From the NCBI GenBank assembly GCA_937876275.1, contig CALFIA010000187.1, positions 1 through 30,366 on the forward strand: a stretch of 30,366 nt of DNA, written 5' to 3'. Shown one piece after another: positions 1-7,074 of the stretch. This DNA is from an uncultured Actinomycetes bacterium. GTDB taxonomy: Bacteria > Actinomycetota > Actinomycetes > S36-B12. The translations under genes and the position numbers were made by a program. The stretch's first letter is position 1; every line of letters begins with the position of its first letter. The notes beneath the pieces were generated by a model. It made no database searches and was not told the origin of the DNA. It was given only the letters and a program-made list of their open reading frames with translations.

Positions 1-652
1 TTACTGAAACAGAATTGCTCAGCGAGCCCGTGTTGGTAACATAGGCGCGCGTACCCGCGGCATTGAGAGCGATGGAATACGGATTTAGACCGACTGTGAT
101 TGAGCTGGTGATGGTGTTGATGTCGGAGACAATATTGATGACCTTCACGGAGCCAGGATTACCTCCAACCGACACGTATGCCTCAGTACCTGCAGGATTT
201 AGCACAATGCCGTAAGCCGTGTCTGCCGTGTCAATCGATGCGACGACCGTGTTGCTACTCAGGTTGATCACCGACACAGCATGGGCGTTCTCCTGAGTGA
301 CATACGCTCGCGTTCCTGCAGGGTTAATCGCAATGGCGTGGGCGTGAGTGATGCCCGTGATCGTTGCGGTTACCGCATTGGTGCTGAGGTTGATGACGGA
401 AACTGTGCCCGAGTTGTCATTGGTGACGTACGCATAGGTGCCTGCAGGGTTAATCGCCACATCGACCGGATAAGCACCGACAGGAATGCTTCCAACGATC
501 GACTCTGCACGTGCCGGAGTCGAACCCAGACCGAGCAGGAAAACCGATGCCAGTGCAGTGGCGAGAACCACGCTTCCCGCCCGCCGACATGAACTACCAA
601 AATGCCGCGGCCACGACTCCTTCGGATGAGCTGAAGTAGCAGATCTCGTCAT
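1..652 (-). CDS. Secreted YVTN-type beta-propeller repeat protein (partial, 3' end outside window)
   Basis: The minus strand reads open from an ATG at 652 to the window edge (217 codons, no stop). Four near-identical blade motifs are visible: NPAGTYAYVTN (about residue 69), NPAGTRAYVTQ (110), NPAGTEAYVS (152) and NAAGTRAYVTN (197), each followed or preceded by VSVINLS-like strands. This is the YVTN/NHL-like beta-propeller pattern of secreted or surface proteins. Residues 28-49 form a hydrophobic stretch ending in TPARA, a plausible signal peptidase site, preceded by CRRAG. The basic N-region before it is unusually long (about 27 residues), and no convincing ribosome site precedes 652. A GTG at 571 would give a shorter signal peptide, so the start is uncertain. 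Ligand and role cannot be told from sequence; it may bind surface or extracellular partners. Confidence 0.8.
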   Translation of the reverse strand, partial: MTRSATSAHPKESWPRHFGSSCRRAGSVVLATALASVFLLGLGSTPARAESIVGSIPVGAYPVDVAINPAGTYAYVTNDNSGTVSVINLSTNAVTATITGITHAHAIAINPAGTRAYVTQENAHAVSVINLSSNTVVASIDTADTAYGIVLNPAGTEAYVSVGGNPGSVKVINIVSDINTITSSITVGLNPYSIALNAAGTRAYVTNTGSLSNSVSV

Positions 653-806
653 CGCGGATTCCCATCACATTCTTGTGCTTCAGCGTGCGGAGCATTCCAA
701 GCCCGCCAGCTCTCAACTTCGATGGACAACAGTCTGACACGGCGCTAAGACCCGCTGCCACCCAACTCCATGGCCGAGTGTGGATTGTGTCTAGCATGAG
801 TTCACT

Positions 807-1151
807 ATGACTAAGTACCTCATCTTCTTTAACCAGCAGTGGGTCGGCGATCATTCGGCCGAGTGGTACGCCGGCCGTGGCCCACTTGCGAAAGCTGTCG
901 TTGCAGAGATGCGCGAGGCTGGAGTGCTGGTTTTTGCCGGCGGACTGGTTGAGGAGTTCGATACGACCTTTAGTGCTGATGCCACGAGCGGCACGCTGGT
1001 TTTCACACCGGGGCGCTATTCCGAGTCTGACGAGTACGTCGGCGGGATGACCATCGTCGAGGTTGAAGATGACGACGCCGCAGCCATGTGGGCCGGCAAG
1101 ATCGCTGAGGCCTGCGGATGGCCCCAGGAAGTTCGACCTTTCAAGTCGTAA
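807..1151 (+). CDS. YCII-related domain protein
   Basis: A 114-residue protein beginning MTKYLIFFNQQWVGDHSAEW, with the ferredoxin-like alpha/beta pattern of the YCII/DGPF family: an opening strand, a helix holding AEMREAGVLVFAGGL, a hydrophobic strand TSGTLVFTPGRY, then GGMTIVEVEDDDAAAMWAGKIAEACGW near the C-terminus. Length fits the family. YCII domains are small, often dimeric, and in a few cases catalyse dehalogenation-type reactions or act beside sigma factors; no substrate can be assigned here. The ATG at 807 lacks a clear Shine-Dalgarno. A TAGCAT hexamer at 792-797 lies nine bases upstream, so the transcript may have almost no leader. It is followed by an SRPBCC gene on the same strand 55 bp downstream. 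Confidence 0.75.
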   Translation: MTKYLIFFNQQWVGDHSAEWYAGRGPLAKAVVAEMREAGVLVFAGGLVEEFDTTFSADATSGTLVFTPGRYSESDEYVGGMTIVEVEDDDAAAMWAGKIAEACGWPQEVRPFKS

Positions 1152-1194
1152 CCGGCCGCGAATTCACCGGGATGCCGACCGCACTCGGGCGGGT

Positions 1195-1200
1195 TACCGT
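1195..1200 (+). promoter_or_regulatory. Putative -10 box for a leaderless transcript of the SRPBCC gene
   Basis: TACCGT lies exactly six bases before the ATG at 1207, so transcription would begin at or next to the start codon. The intervening GGAGGC resembles a Shine-Dalgarno but stands too close to the ATG to work normally. No matching -35 was found. The same spacing occurs at five other genes in the window. Confidence 0.45.
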
Positions 1201-1206
1201 GGAGGC

Positions 1207-1695
1207 ATGACCTCGGAGAAACCTCGCGCTGAGATCGTCCCCGTGACGAACACGTGGCAACGCGCAGGCCGAATAGTCATCAATGCACCGATAACGGCGA
1301 TCTTCGATCTTCTGGCGGATCCACGCCGGCACGCCGATATCGACGGCTCGGGGACTGTCCAGCGTCAGATCAAGGGTCCGCATCGGTTGTCGAAGGGTGC
1401 GACTTTCGGAATGGCCATGCGCGTGAGGTTTCCGTACTCGATCACGAACACGGTCGAGGAATTCGAGGAACCCACGCGCATCGCCTGGCGGCATCTAGGG
1501 CGCCATCGCTGGAGGTACGAACTCGAAGCTCGCGATGAGGCCACCACCGTGGTCACGGAGACCTTTGACGGGAGCACTGCACTTTTCCCGCCGGCCCTGA
1601 AGCTGATCAATGCCTTTGACAACAATCAGAAGGCGATCCTGAAGTCACTCGTGCAACTCAAACTTCTGGCCGAAGCTCAGGCTTCTGGACGCTAG
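1207..1695 (+). CDS. SRPBCC (START/polyketide cyclase-like) family protein
   Basis: A 162-residue protein. I chose the ATG at 1207 rather than the longer open frame from 1063, which would overlap the YCII gene and has no family resemblance in its extension. After about 20 residues the typical SRPBCC opening appears: WQRAGRIVINAPITAIFDLL, then DPRRHADIDGSG. The middle has FPYSITNTVEEFEEPTRIAWRH and the strand pair RWRYELEARDEATTVVTETFD, and the protein ends in the long C-terminal helix that closes the hydrophobic cavity in this fold. Such proteins bind or act on hydrophobic small molecules; ligand unknown. No catalytic residues can be picked out. It is probably expressed from its own promoter. 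Confidence 0.75.
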   Translation: MTSEKPRAEIVPVTNTWQRAGRIVINAPITAIFDLLADPRRHADIDGSGTVQRQIKGPHRLSKGATFGMAMRVRFPYSITNTVEEFEEPTRIAWRHLGRHRWRYELEARDEATTVVTETFDGSTALFPPALKLINAFDNNQKAILKSLVQLKLLAEAQASGR

Positions 1696-1881
1696 ACAGA
1701 TTCGACCGTCGCCAGGGTCATCACGCTGACAAGGATCAGCGGCGAGAGTTCACCTTCCGTTCGCGAGGTCGACCATTGAGAGTTGGCCCCTGGACACCCT
1801 CTTATTGCATTCTTGAATTACTTCCCCAGGAGTCCGTCACCGCTGACGTGACTGTCCGACCGCAACGGATGGGGAGCAATC
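1696..1881. other. Intergenic region, no gene seen
   Basis: 186 bp between the SRPBCC gene and the zinc-ribbon ORF. It contains a relatively AT-rich patch around 1800-1826 that could hold a promoter for the downstream genes. No -35/-10 pair of good quality and no hairpin terminator was found. Confidence 0.3.
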
Positions 1882-2025
1882 ATGTTTTCCGAGGATCTGG
1901 TCTGCCCGGTGTGCCACACCGACGATTTCGAAGTAACTCGTAACGCCACTCACGGTTTCGTGGTCCTGTGCAATGAGTGTGGGTTCGCGCGCGGCGCGAC
2001 CCTGCAGCACCTGCTCGCCGGCTGA
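1882..2025 (+). CDS. Small zinc-ribbon protein (47 aa)
   Basis: A short ORF starting at ATG 1882 and ending with TGA at 2023-2025. It encodes 47 residues with two knuckles: CPVC at residues 8-11 and CNEC at residues 30-33, separated by the strand-like DDFEVTRNATHGFVVL. This is the CxxC-x18-CxxC spacing of a zinc ribbon, as in many small actinobacterial metal-binding proteins. A GGGGAG stands seven bases before the ATG and is a good ribosome site. The gene sits 79 bp before the permuted amine oxidase on the same strand and could be co-transcribed with it. Function unknown: it could bind nucleic acid or be a protein partner. The four cysteines, the ribosome site and the compact length make chance unlikely. 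Confidence 0.62.
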   Translation: MFSEDLVCPVCHTDDFEVTRNATHGFVVLCNECGFARGATLQHLLAG

Positions 2026-2104
2026 CGCTTCCCCTGTCAGCCTGCGCGACACCCCAACTGCCACACGTTGGTGCACGAGTACTGGTTCATGCGAACCTTG
2101 ACCC

Positions 2105-3469
2105 GTGCATCGACGGCAGTTCCTCTCCCTTTCCGCGGCAGCGACCGCCTCTTTCGCCATCGCCGGTGCATCCACCACGCAAGCGCGTGCCATGTCGATC
2201 CCTCGCCCCACAGGGTTCATGGCAACCCGCTGGGATTCGAATCCCTGGGCCCGAGGCTCTTACTCTGCACTCAGCACCCGGTGTGATCCTGATGCGCGCG
2301 AGACCCTCAGCGAGGCGCTCATCGGTGGACGAGTCGCTCTCGCCGGTGAATACACAAGCGCAGATTTCCCTTCCACCACCAATGGTGCGTACCAATCCGG
2401 GGTGCGAGCCGCCCGCCAAGTGATCTCGGAGGTAGAGCCCACCCGAGTCATCGTTATCGGTGCCGGCATCGCCGGAGCTGCGGCAGCAAAGTCCTTGGCG
2501 AGTGCCGGTGTCGCGGTTCAGGTACTCGAGGCAAGCGACCGCATCGGCGGCCGTATTCGTTCGTCCACCGAGTGGGGCGCTCCGGTCGAGTTAGGTGCTG
2601 CCTGGGTGCACTTCACCAAGGGGAACCCGGTAACCGGACTCGCTGCCGCTGCCGGTGTTTCGCTGGTATCCACCGATTACGGCGATGAAATCATTCGTGA
2701 CACCGTCACCGGTCGCGAGAGCAGTCAGGCGGAGAACATCGACGGCCGGCTCTCAGACTTAACCGATCAGCTCGCGGATGACTCGAACTCGCCTTCGCTT
2801 TCCGTATCGTCCTGGCTTGCTCGACACGGCTGGAACCCGAATCGATTCGGGCGTTGGGCGCAGGCTGTCGACATCACCCAGGAGTACGGGCTCGATCCTT
2901 CGACACTCAGCGTGGCTGCATTGCAGGAAGGCGCAGAAGGTGCCGGAGGCGACGCCTTCGTCAAAGGTGGTTACGTCGCGATTCCTAGATACCTTCTTGA
3001 CGGCATTGAGGTGCGGCTCAACCAACCGGTCAACCGTGTCGAGCCCACTGGCACATCTGTACGCGTGGTGACCTCGCGCGAGACCTTGACTGCTGATGCC
3101 GTGGTTATCGCCGTCCCTCTCCCCTTGCTTCAGGCCGGTCTACCCGGAATCGCCGGCATGCCGCCGGGAGTCTCGCGCGCACTACGGGGATTGACGACCG
3201 GCAACCTCGAGAAGGTCATCTTGAGATACGACGAGCAATGGTGGGGTGACTCGCAGGTGCTCGGCATTGTCGGAGGAGGAGTGCCCGGGGCACCTGACGG
3301 ATCTCCTGCTGCATTGCGCTGGACGGAGTTCTACTCATTGACACCGCTGGTTGGCTTTCCGGCTCTTGTCGGGTTCTCCGGCGGACTCGCCGCACGAACG
3401 CGGCCGGCATCGGACGCCGGATGCGCATCCGAGGCACAGGCCCGTCTCGCTGCTGCCTTCCGGCGATAG
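2105..3469 (+). CDS. Tat-exported flavin amine oxidase with circularly permuted domain order
   Basis: A 454-residue FAD-dependent amine oxidase (monoamine/polyamine oxidase superfamily, PF01593-like) that would oxidise amines to imines with H2O2 release. A Tat-like signal MHRRQFLSLSAAATASFAIA ends near ARA (residue 29). Residues 41-106 then carry the segment that is normally C-terminal in this family: TRWDSNPWARGSYS, GGRVALAGEYTS and TTNGAYQSGVRAARQV. Only after it comes the dinucleotide fold: TRVIVIGAGIAGAAAAKSL (113-131), E142, and DRIGGRIRS (145-153). The rest follows in normal order: GGYVAIPRYL (288-297), ADAVVIAVPLPLL (330-342), GNLEKVILRY (366-375; K370 matches the flavin-side lysine of MAO-B) and LVGFSGG (421-427). 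It ends at residue 454, just where the missing segment would begin. The GTG at 2105 is the first start after an in-frame TGA at 2099; no clear ribosome site. Substrate unknown. Confidence 0.85.
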   Translation: MHRRQFLSLSAAATASFAIAGASTTQARAMSIPRPTGFMATRWDSNPWARGSYSALSTRCDPDARETLSEALIGGRVALAGEYTSADFPSTTNGAYQSGVRAARQVISEVEPTRVIVIGAGIAGAAAAKSLASAGVAVQVLEASDRIGGRIRSSTEWGAPVELGAAWVHFTKGNPVTGLAAAAGVSLVSTDYGDEIIRDTVTGRESSQAENIDGRLSDLTDQLADDSNSPSLSVSSWLARHGWNPNRFGRWAQAVDITQEYGLDPSTLSVAALQEGAEGAGGDAFVKGGYVAIPRYLLDGIEVRLNQPVNRVEPTGTSVRVVTSRETLTADAVVIAVPLPLLQAGLPGIAGMPPGVSRALRGLTTGNLEKVILRYDEQWWGDSQVLGIVGGGVPGAPDGSPAALRWTEFYSLTPLVGFPALVGFSGGLAARTRPASDAGCASEAQARLAAAFRR

Positions 3470-3481
3470 TTGGTTGACGTC

Positions 3482-4414
3482 ATGAAACGCAGAGCAACGA
3501 CAGCCTTGTGTGCCTTCCTCATCAGCGCGAGCATGCTGACCGCGACAAGCAGCGCACATGCAGCCGCGGTCGTGAGCTGGCAGTCGGTTCGCCTGGAAGT
3601 GAAGCAGGCCACAGCAGGAGGCACGACATTCGCCTGGGCGGAACTAGGTTCTGGTACCCCACTACTCCTGCTCAATGGCACCGCTTCGCCCATGAACGAA
3701 TGGGACCCTGCATTTCTTGCCGGACTCTCGCGCAGCAATCGCGTCATCGTCTTCGACTACCCCGGGCTTGGCGACTCAGGTGCTGCTCCGGGGTCATGGA
3801 CCTTCGAGCACGCAGCCGATTGGATCGCGGACTTTGCTTCCGCGGTGGCACCTCATGAAAGAGTGAATGTTCTCGGTTGGTCGATGGGTGGATTCATCGC
3901 ACAGCAGCTGACTATTCGTCATCCCGAGATCGTGAAGAACTTGGTACTCGCGGCGACCAACCCGGGCGGTTCCCAGGCAGTACTTGGCCCGACCTGGGTA
4001 CAGGAGATCGACAGTTCAGCGTCATCGGACTGGGACTACCTACGTACCAATTACCCACCAGCAGGCATAGCCGCCGGCCGCAGGTTTCTCGCGCGACTCG
4101 ATGCGAGTTTCGAGAATGGCCACTACTCGCCTACCGACACTCCTGAAAGAACTTTGAACGCGATGGTGGGCGCAGAGGAACCCTGGCTGCGCAGCAATGC
4201 GAATCTTCATCAACTTGCCTCAGTTAGCGCACCCACATTGGTCATTGACGGCACTCGTGATCTCATCACTCCGCCGATGAACAGCATCGTGATCGCTTCC
4301 TCAATCCCGGGAGCACTGTTACGAACTTTTCCGGGAGCTGGGCATTCGTTCCTATTCCAGTATCCCGACAAGGTTGCATCTGTGGTAAGTCAATTCATGT
4401 CTGGCAATAGATAA
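3482..4414 (+). CDS. Secreted alpha/beta hydrolase
   Basis: 310 residues from ATG 3482; a TTG at 3470 would add four residues. The N-terminus MKRRATTALCAFLISASMLT with a cut site near SAHAAA (about residue 28) is a Sec signal peptide. The core is a classical alpha/beta hydrolase: LLLLNGTASPMNEWD (oxyanion region), VIVFDYPGLGDSG (88-100), nucleophile elbow GWSMGG with Ser134, acid D260 in VIDGTRDLITPP, and His288 in PGAGHSF. Length and motif spacing are normal for the esterase/epoxide-hydrolase/haloperoxidase-like branch, but substrate cannot be inferred. It follows the permuted amine oxidase by 12 bp and has no clear ribosome site, so translation is probably coupled. Both products are exported, which suggests one extracytoplasmic pathway (inference). 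Confidence 0.85.
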   Translation: MKRRATTALCAFLISASMLTATSSAHAAAVVSWQSVRLEVKQATAGGTTFAWAELGSGTPLLLLNGTASPMNEWDPAFLAGLSRSNRVIVFDYPGLGDSGAAPGSWTFEHAADWIADFASAVAPHERVNVLGWSMGGFIAQQLTIRHPEIVKNLVLAATNPGGSQAVLGPTWVQEIDSSASSDWDYLRTNYPPAGIAAGRRFLARLDASFENGHYSPTDTPERTLNAMVGAEEPWLRSNANLHQLASVSAPTLVIDGTRDLITPPMNSIVIASSIPGALLRTFPGAGHSFLFQYPDKVASVVSQFMSGNR

Positions 4415-4442
4415 GTTCAATCAATTCTCGGAACGAATCGCG

Positions 4443-5618
4443 CTAACCGGCGGAAGCAGCGATTCGGTCTCCCCAACGAGGGATCAGTCGTGCGACAACG
4501 GCTCCGACGAGTGCTGCGGGAACTAGCGCCCAACTGCCCATCAGCAATCCGAGAGCAACGCCAAGCACGATGACGATCCACCACTTCATCGGGGCGGTTG
4601 CAACGAGTGATGCAATGACACCGACGATCACGGCTGCGTGAGTCGAGGGCCCGGAGTCTCCGCGTGCGAGCGAGATGAGCAAGCCCACCGCTGCGCCCAC
4701 GAACATCGCAGGGAAGAACGGGCCGCCTCGGAAACCCGAGCCGAGTGAGACCGCGTAAGCAACGGCTTTGAAGATGATGATTGCCACCACGGTGGAAATC
4801 GTCGTAAGCCCCGAAAGCTTCGAGATGAATTCCTCGCCCGAGGTGACGATGAAGAGGATGCTCTCGCCGGTGCGACCGTGAACGATGAGCGCACTTGCTC
4901 CGACGATGATTGCAGCAGCGATCAGAATTGGAAGATGCGGTCCGTGCCCGGTGGCGCGGGCGAGCAGCGCCGCTACGGTGCGAGCCAGTGTCACGACTAT
5001 CGCCACGACGACAGCCACCACGATCGCCCAGCCGAGCTGATCGATCTCGAAGTTGTCGGGTGCTCCACCGAGTTTCATGCTGCCGGAAAGGGCAGGGCCG
5101 ATAAAAAGAGCCAAAATCGCACCCAGGGCGCCGAAGCCCACGATCTTCTTCTGATCCGCTGCATCAGTGAAGTGCATGCGCTTGGCGACGAGACCACCGA
5201 TCATCGAACCAGTCGTGACGAGCGCAACTTCCGGGCCAAGCACGACGCCACCCCACAGCGAGGCCAGAATCGCAAGGATGACGCCGACATACTCCTTCGG
5301 GGTGATGCTGCTGACCTTGATACCGCCGATTGGTGAGTGGCCTGCATCGCCCACGTACTTTCGAATCACGTAGACGAGAACGGCCGCAACAAGCAAGAGT
5401 CCGATGATGTACCAGGCGGGCGTGGTGGCCCAGCCCTCGGGAATGGTCTCCCAGATCGTGATGATGCCTGCATTCACGATCTCCAGAACGATGAAGCCAA
5501 GGATGAGGCTGATGACCGCTGCGATCAGCATGGCCGGGATCGGACGACGGGCAGCGGGCGCAGAAGTCATGGAGGTATCCCACCACGACGAGAGCCCCGG
5601 GCCCGCTTGGGTCACCAT
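4443..5618 (-). CDS. ClC-family ion channel/transporter with divergent filter motifs
   Basis: A polytopic membrane protein of up to 391 residues with about ten hydrophobic segments. The late motif GSGFRGGPFFPAMFVGAAVG matches the ClC signature GxxxGGxFxPxxxxGAxxG. The earlier motif reads LGPEVALVTTGSMIG and aligns without gaps to the ClC LGREGPxVQIGxxIG. The gating glutamate is kept, but Arg and the following Gly-Pro are changed. The usual GSGIP anion-binding loop is replaced by GHSPIGG. The family is therefore clear, but chloride selectivity is not assured. Two starts are possible: ATG 5618 (391 aa) or ATG 5570 (375 aa, starting MTSAPAARRP); neither has a strong ribosome site, and the shorter one better fits a channel that opens straight into its first membrane helix. 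Divergent from the gene at 5653. Confidence 0.8.
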   Translation of the reverse strand: MVTQAGPGLSSWWDTSMTSAPAARRPIPAMLIAAVISLILGFIVLEIVNAGIITIWETIPEGWATTPAWYIIGLLLVAAVLVYVIRKYVGDAGHSPIGGIKVSSITPKEYVGVILAILASLWGGVVLGPEVALVTTGSMIGGLVAKRMHFTDAADQKKIVGFGALGAILALFIGPALSGSMKLGGAPDNFEIDQLGWAIVVAVVVAIVVTLARTVAALLARATGHGPHLPILIAAAIIVGASALIVHGRTGESILFIVTSGEEFISKLSGLTTISTVVAIIIFKAVAYAVSLGSGFRGGPFFPAMFVGAAVGLLISLARGDSGPSTHAAVIVGVIASLVATAPMKWWIVIVLGVALGLLMGSWALVPAALVGAVVARLIPRWGDRIAASAG

Positions 5619-5640
5619 CGCGCCACGCCGAATCCCTGAC

Positions 5641-5646
5641 TACTGT
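5641..5646 (+). promoter_or_regulatory. Putative -10 box for leaderless dirigent-like gene
   Basis: TACTGT is followed by six bases (GCGCCT) and then the ATG at 5653, with no Shine-Dalgarno. No convincing -35 at the normal distance. Confidence 0.4.
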
Positions 5647-5652
5647 GCGCCT

Positions 5653-6153
5653 ATGAAGATCTTGCGCACAATGTCTGCCCTGTTTATCGGCCTCGCGGCA
5701 CTCATCGGCGTCGCAGCGCCAGCCCAGGCTGCTGCGAATTCCGGTATCACCACGGTCACCGTCTATCACCAGCCCGTGGTGCCCACTGCGGTCACTGGAT
5801 CAGGCATCGGCACCGTGCGCTACTTCACCTTGCCCACCGCGGTGAACGGCGTCGCTGCTGACGGCCAGTACTTGACCGGCACCCTGACCACCCTCGATAC
5901 CGGGGTTGCCGGGGGTCAGGAAATTCGAGCATCCAACTTGATCTTCGTCTTCGGCAAGAGTGAGAACCAGTTAGTGGTCGGCGGCATCGCCATTTACCCG
6001 GCGGCCGGAGCAACACTGGCCCCCGGTGCCCGAGTGGTCAGGCCGGTCGTGGGAGGTTCGGGTATCTACGCCGGCGCCGTCGGTCAGGTCATCTCCACCA
6101 ACCTTGGAGCGAATGGCTGGACTCACGTCTTCAAGATTCGAATTCCGTCCTGA
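5653..6153 (+). CDS. Secreted dirigent/allene-oxide-cyclase-barrel-like protein
   Basis: 166 residues. The N-terminus MKILRTMSALFIGLAALIGV followed by APAQAAA is a clear signal peptide. The mature part is rich in beta strands. Near the C-terminus it carries VVRPVVGGSGIYAGAVGQVIST, close to the VVGGTGxxxGARGxxxxxT turn of plant dirigent proteins and the related AOC-barrel proteins now known in bacteria. An earlier TVRYFTLPT and TGTLTTLDTG also fit that barrel. Dirigent proteins guide radical coupling or cyclisation; a bacterial member's role is unknown, so I assign the fold only. I use ATG 5653 because the upstream open frame to 5404 is antisense to the ClC gene. It is probably transcribed without a leader. 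Confidence 0.6.
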   Translation: MKILRTMSALFIGLAALIGVAAPAQAAANSGITTVTVYHQPVVPTAVTGSGIGTVRYFTLPTAVNGVAADGQYLTGTLTTLDTGVAGGQEIRASNLIFVFGKSENQLVVGGIAIYPAAGATLAPGARVVRPVVGGSGIYAGAVGQVISTNLGANGWTHVFKIRIPS

Positions 6154-6179
6154 CGTCAGCGCTGCTGACTCGGTTTCTC

Positions 6180-6185
6180 TAGTCT
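6180..6185 (+). promoter_or_regulatory. Putative -10 box for the K+ channel gene
   Basis: TAGTCT lies seven bases before ATG 6193. There is no Shine-Dalgarno, so the transcript would be leaderless or nearly so. No good -35. Confidence 0.38.
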
Positions 6186-6192
6186 TGGCACC

Positions 6193-7005
6193 ATGTCCGT
6201 GAACGAGGCCCGCACTTCCCGCCGGCAAGAATGGCTGGCCAAGTACACCTCCCGAACCACCGTCTTGTTGTCGTCGCTTGCCCTGGTGTACCTGGTGACC
6301 TACTCGGTCCAATCCATTTGGCACGACACCGGAACGAAGTGGTACTTCTGGCTCGATCTCTTCGGCAAGTTCCTCTGGCTTCTCTTCGCCGTGGATCTGA
6401 TCTTTCGCTGGTTCATGACTTCACCGAAGAAGAATTTCTTCCGGAAAAACTGGCTCGACACCATCACTGTGGTCGTCCCGCAGTTGCGTGCGTTGCGCGC
6501 CTTTCGTGCATTCACCGGCGGAAGCATCCTGTCTAAGAAGGGTTTCCTCTCCGGCAGCGCGATTACCTCGGGCATCCTCTCGATTCTCCTGATCGTATGG
6601 GTCGGCGGCCTGATGGTTCTCAATGCGGAGCGAGGCGCGCCCGGTGCCCAGATCACCACATTCGGCGACTCCACCTGGTGGGGTTTCGAGACCATCACGA
6701 CAGTCGGTTACGGCGATTTCGTTCCCGTCACGCCTGAAGGGCGCTTCTTCGCTGTGCTCGTGATGTTCGTGGGCATCAGCGTGCTCGGCGTAGTGTCTGC
6801 AACCTTCGCCTCCACGCTGGTCAAGAAGGGCAATACCGGAGCGCCGGCGCCTGAATCACCGCAGCAGGAGATTCTCGATCAGCTCGCTGCCTTGACGTCG
6901 ATGGTTGCCGCTCTCGAAGCACGCATTGACGGTAAGCCGGTTGCTTCCTCGGCGGGCAAAACGGCCACCCCGCCCGATGCCGCATCCCCGCCAACACCTT
7001 CCTAG
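6193..7005 (+). CDS. Voltage-gated-type potassium channel
   Basis: 270 residues. The selectivity filter TVGYGD is at 170-175 inside TWWGFETITTVGYGDFVPVT, followed by the pore-lining helix FFAVLVMFVGISVLGVVSAT (185-204). N-terminal hydrophobic segments lie at about 24-42, 52-72 and 122-145. A short basic stretch RALRAFRAF (99-107) occupies the S4 position but carries only three arginines, so voltage sensing may be weak. The tail has a short amphipathic region EILDQLAALTSMVAALEARI (226-245), which could form a tetramerising coiled coil, then a Pro/Ala/Thr-rich end. It is a KvAP/KcsA-relative six-helix K+ channel of the cytoplasmic membrane. No regulatory RCK domain is attached. The gene is bounded downstream by a perfect palindrome. 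Confidence 0.9.
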   Translation: MSVNEARTSRRQEWLAKYTSRTTVLLSSLALVYLVTYSVQSIWHDTGTKWYFWLDLFGKFLWLLFAVDLIFRWFMTSPKKNFFRKNWLDTITVVVPQLRALRAFRAFTGGSILSKKGFLSGSAITSGILSILLIVWVGGLMVLNAERGAPGAQITTFGDSTWWGFETITTVGYGDFVPVTPEGRFFAVLVMFVGISVLGVVSATFASTLVKKGNTGAPAPESPQQEILDQLAALTSMVAALEARIDGKPVASSAGKTATPPDAASPPTPS

Positions 7006-7017
7006 ACGTCTAAACAT

Positions 7018-7053
7018 GCACGAGGGCGAGACGCATGCGTCTCGCCCTCGTGC
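7018..7053. terminator. 36-bp perfect palindrome, probable bidirectional terminator
   Basis: The two 18-base halves are exact reverse complements, with GCACGAGGGCGAGACGCA as the left half. It sits between the 3' ends of the convergent K+ channel (7005) and Q-rich protein (7075) genes. It is very GC-rich with no run of T on either side, as is common for actinobacterial terminators. Confidence 0.75.
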
Positions 7054-7074
7054 TATGTCCAACTCAGGTGTGAA

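Noticed and set aside
1063..1206. Upstream extension of the SRPBCC ORF
   Set aside because: It overlaps the YCII gene and adds no recognisable sequence; the start at 1207 fits the domain.
2089..2104. ATG 2089 as start of the amine oxidase
   Set aside because: It is out of frame with the protein, and an in-frame TGA at 2099 precedes the GTG at 2105.
3470..3481. TTG 3470 as the hydrolase start
   Set aside because: ATG 3482 gives a standard signal peptide MKRRATT; TTG is rarer and adds only four residues.
5404..5652. N-terminal extension of the dirigent-like ORF
   Set aside because: It is antisense to the ClC gene, and a proper signal peptide begins at 5653.
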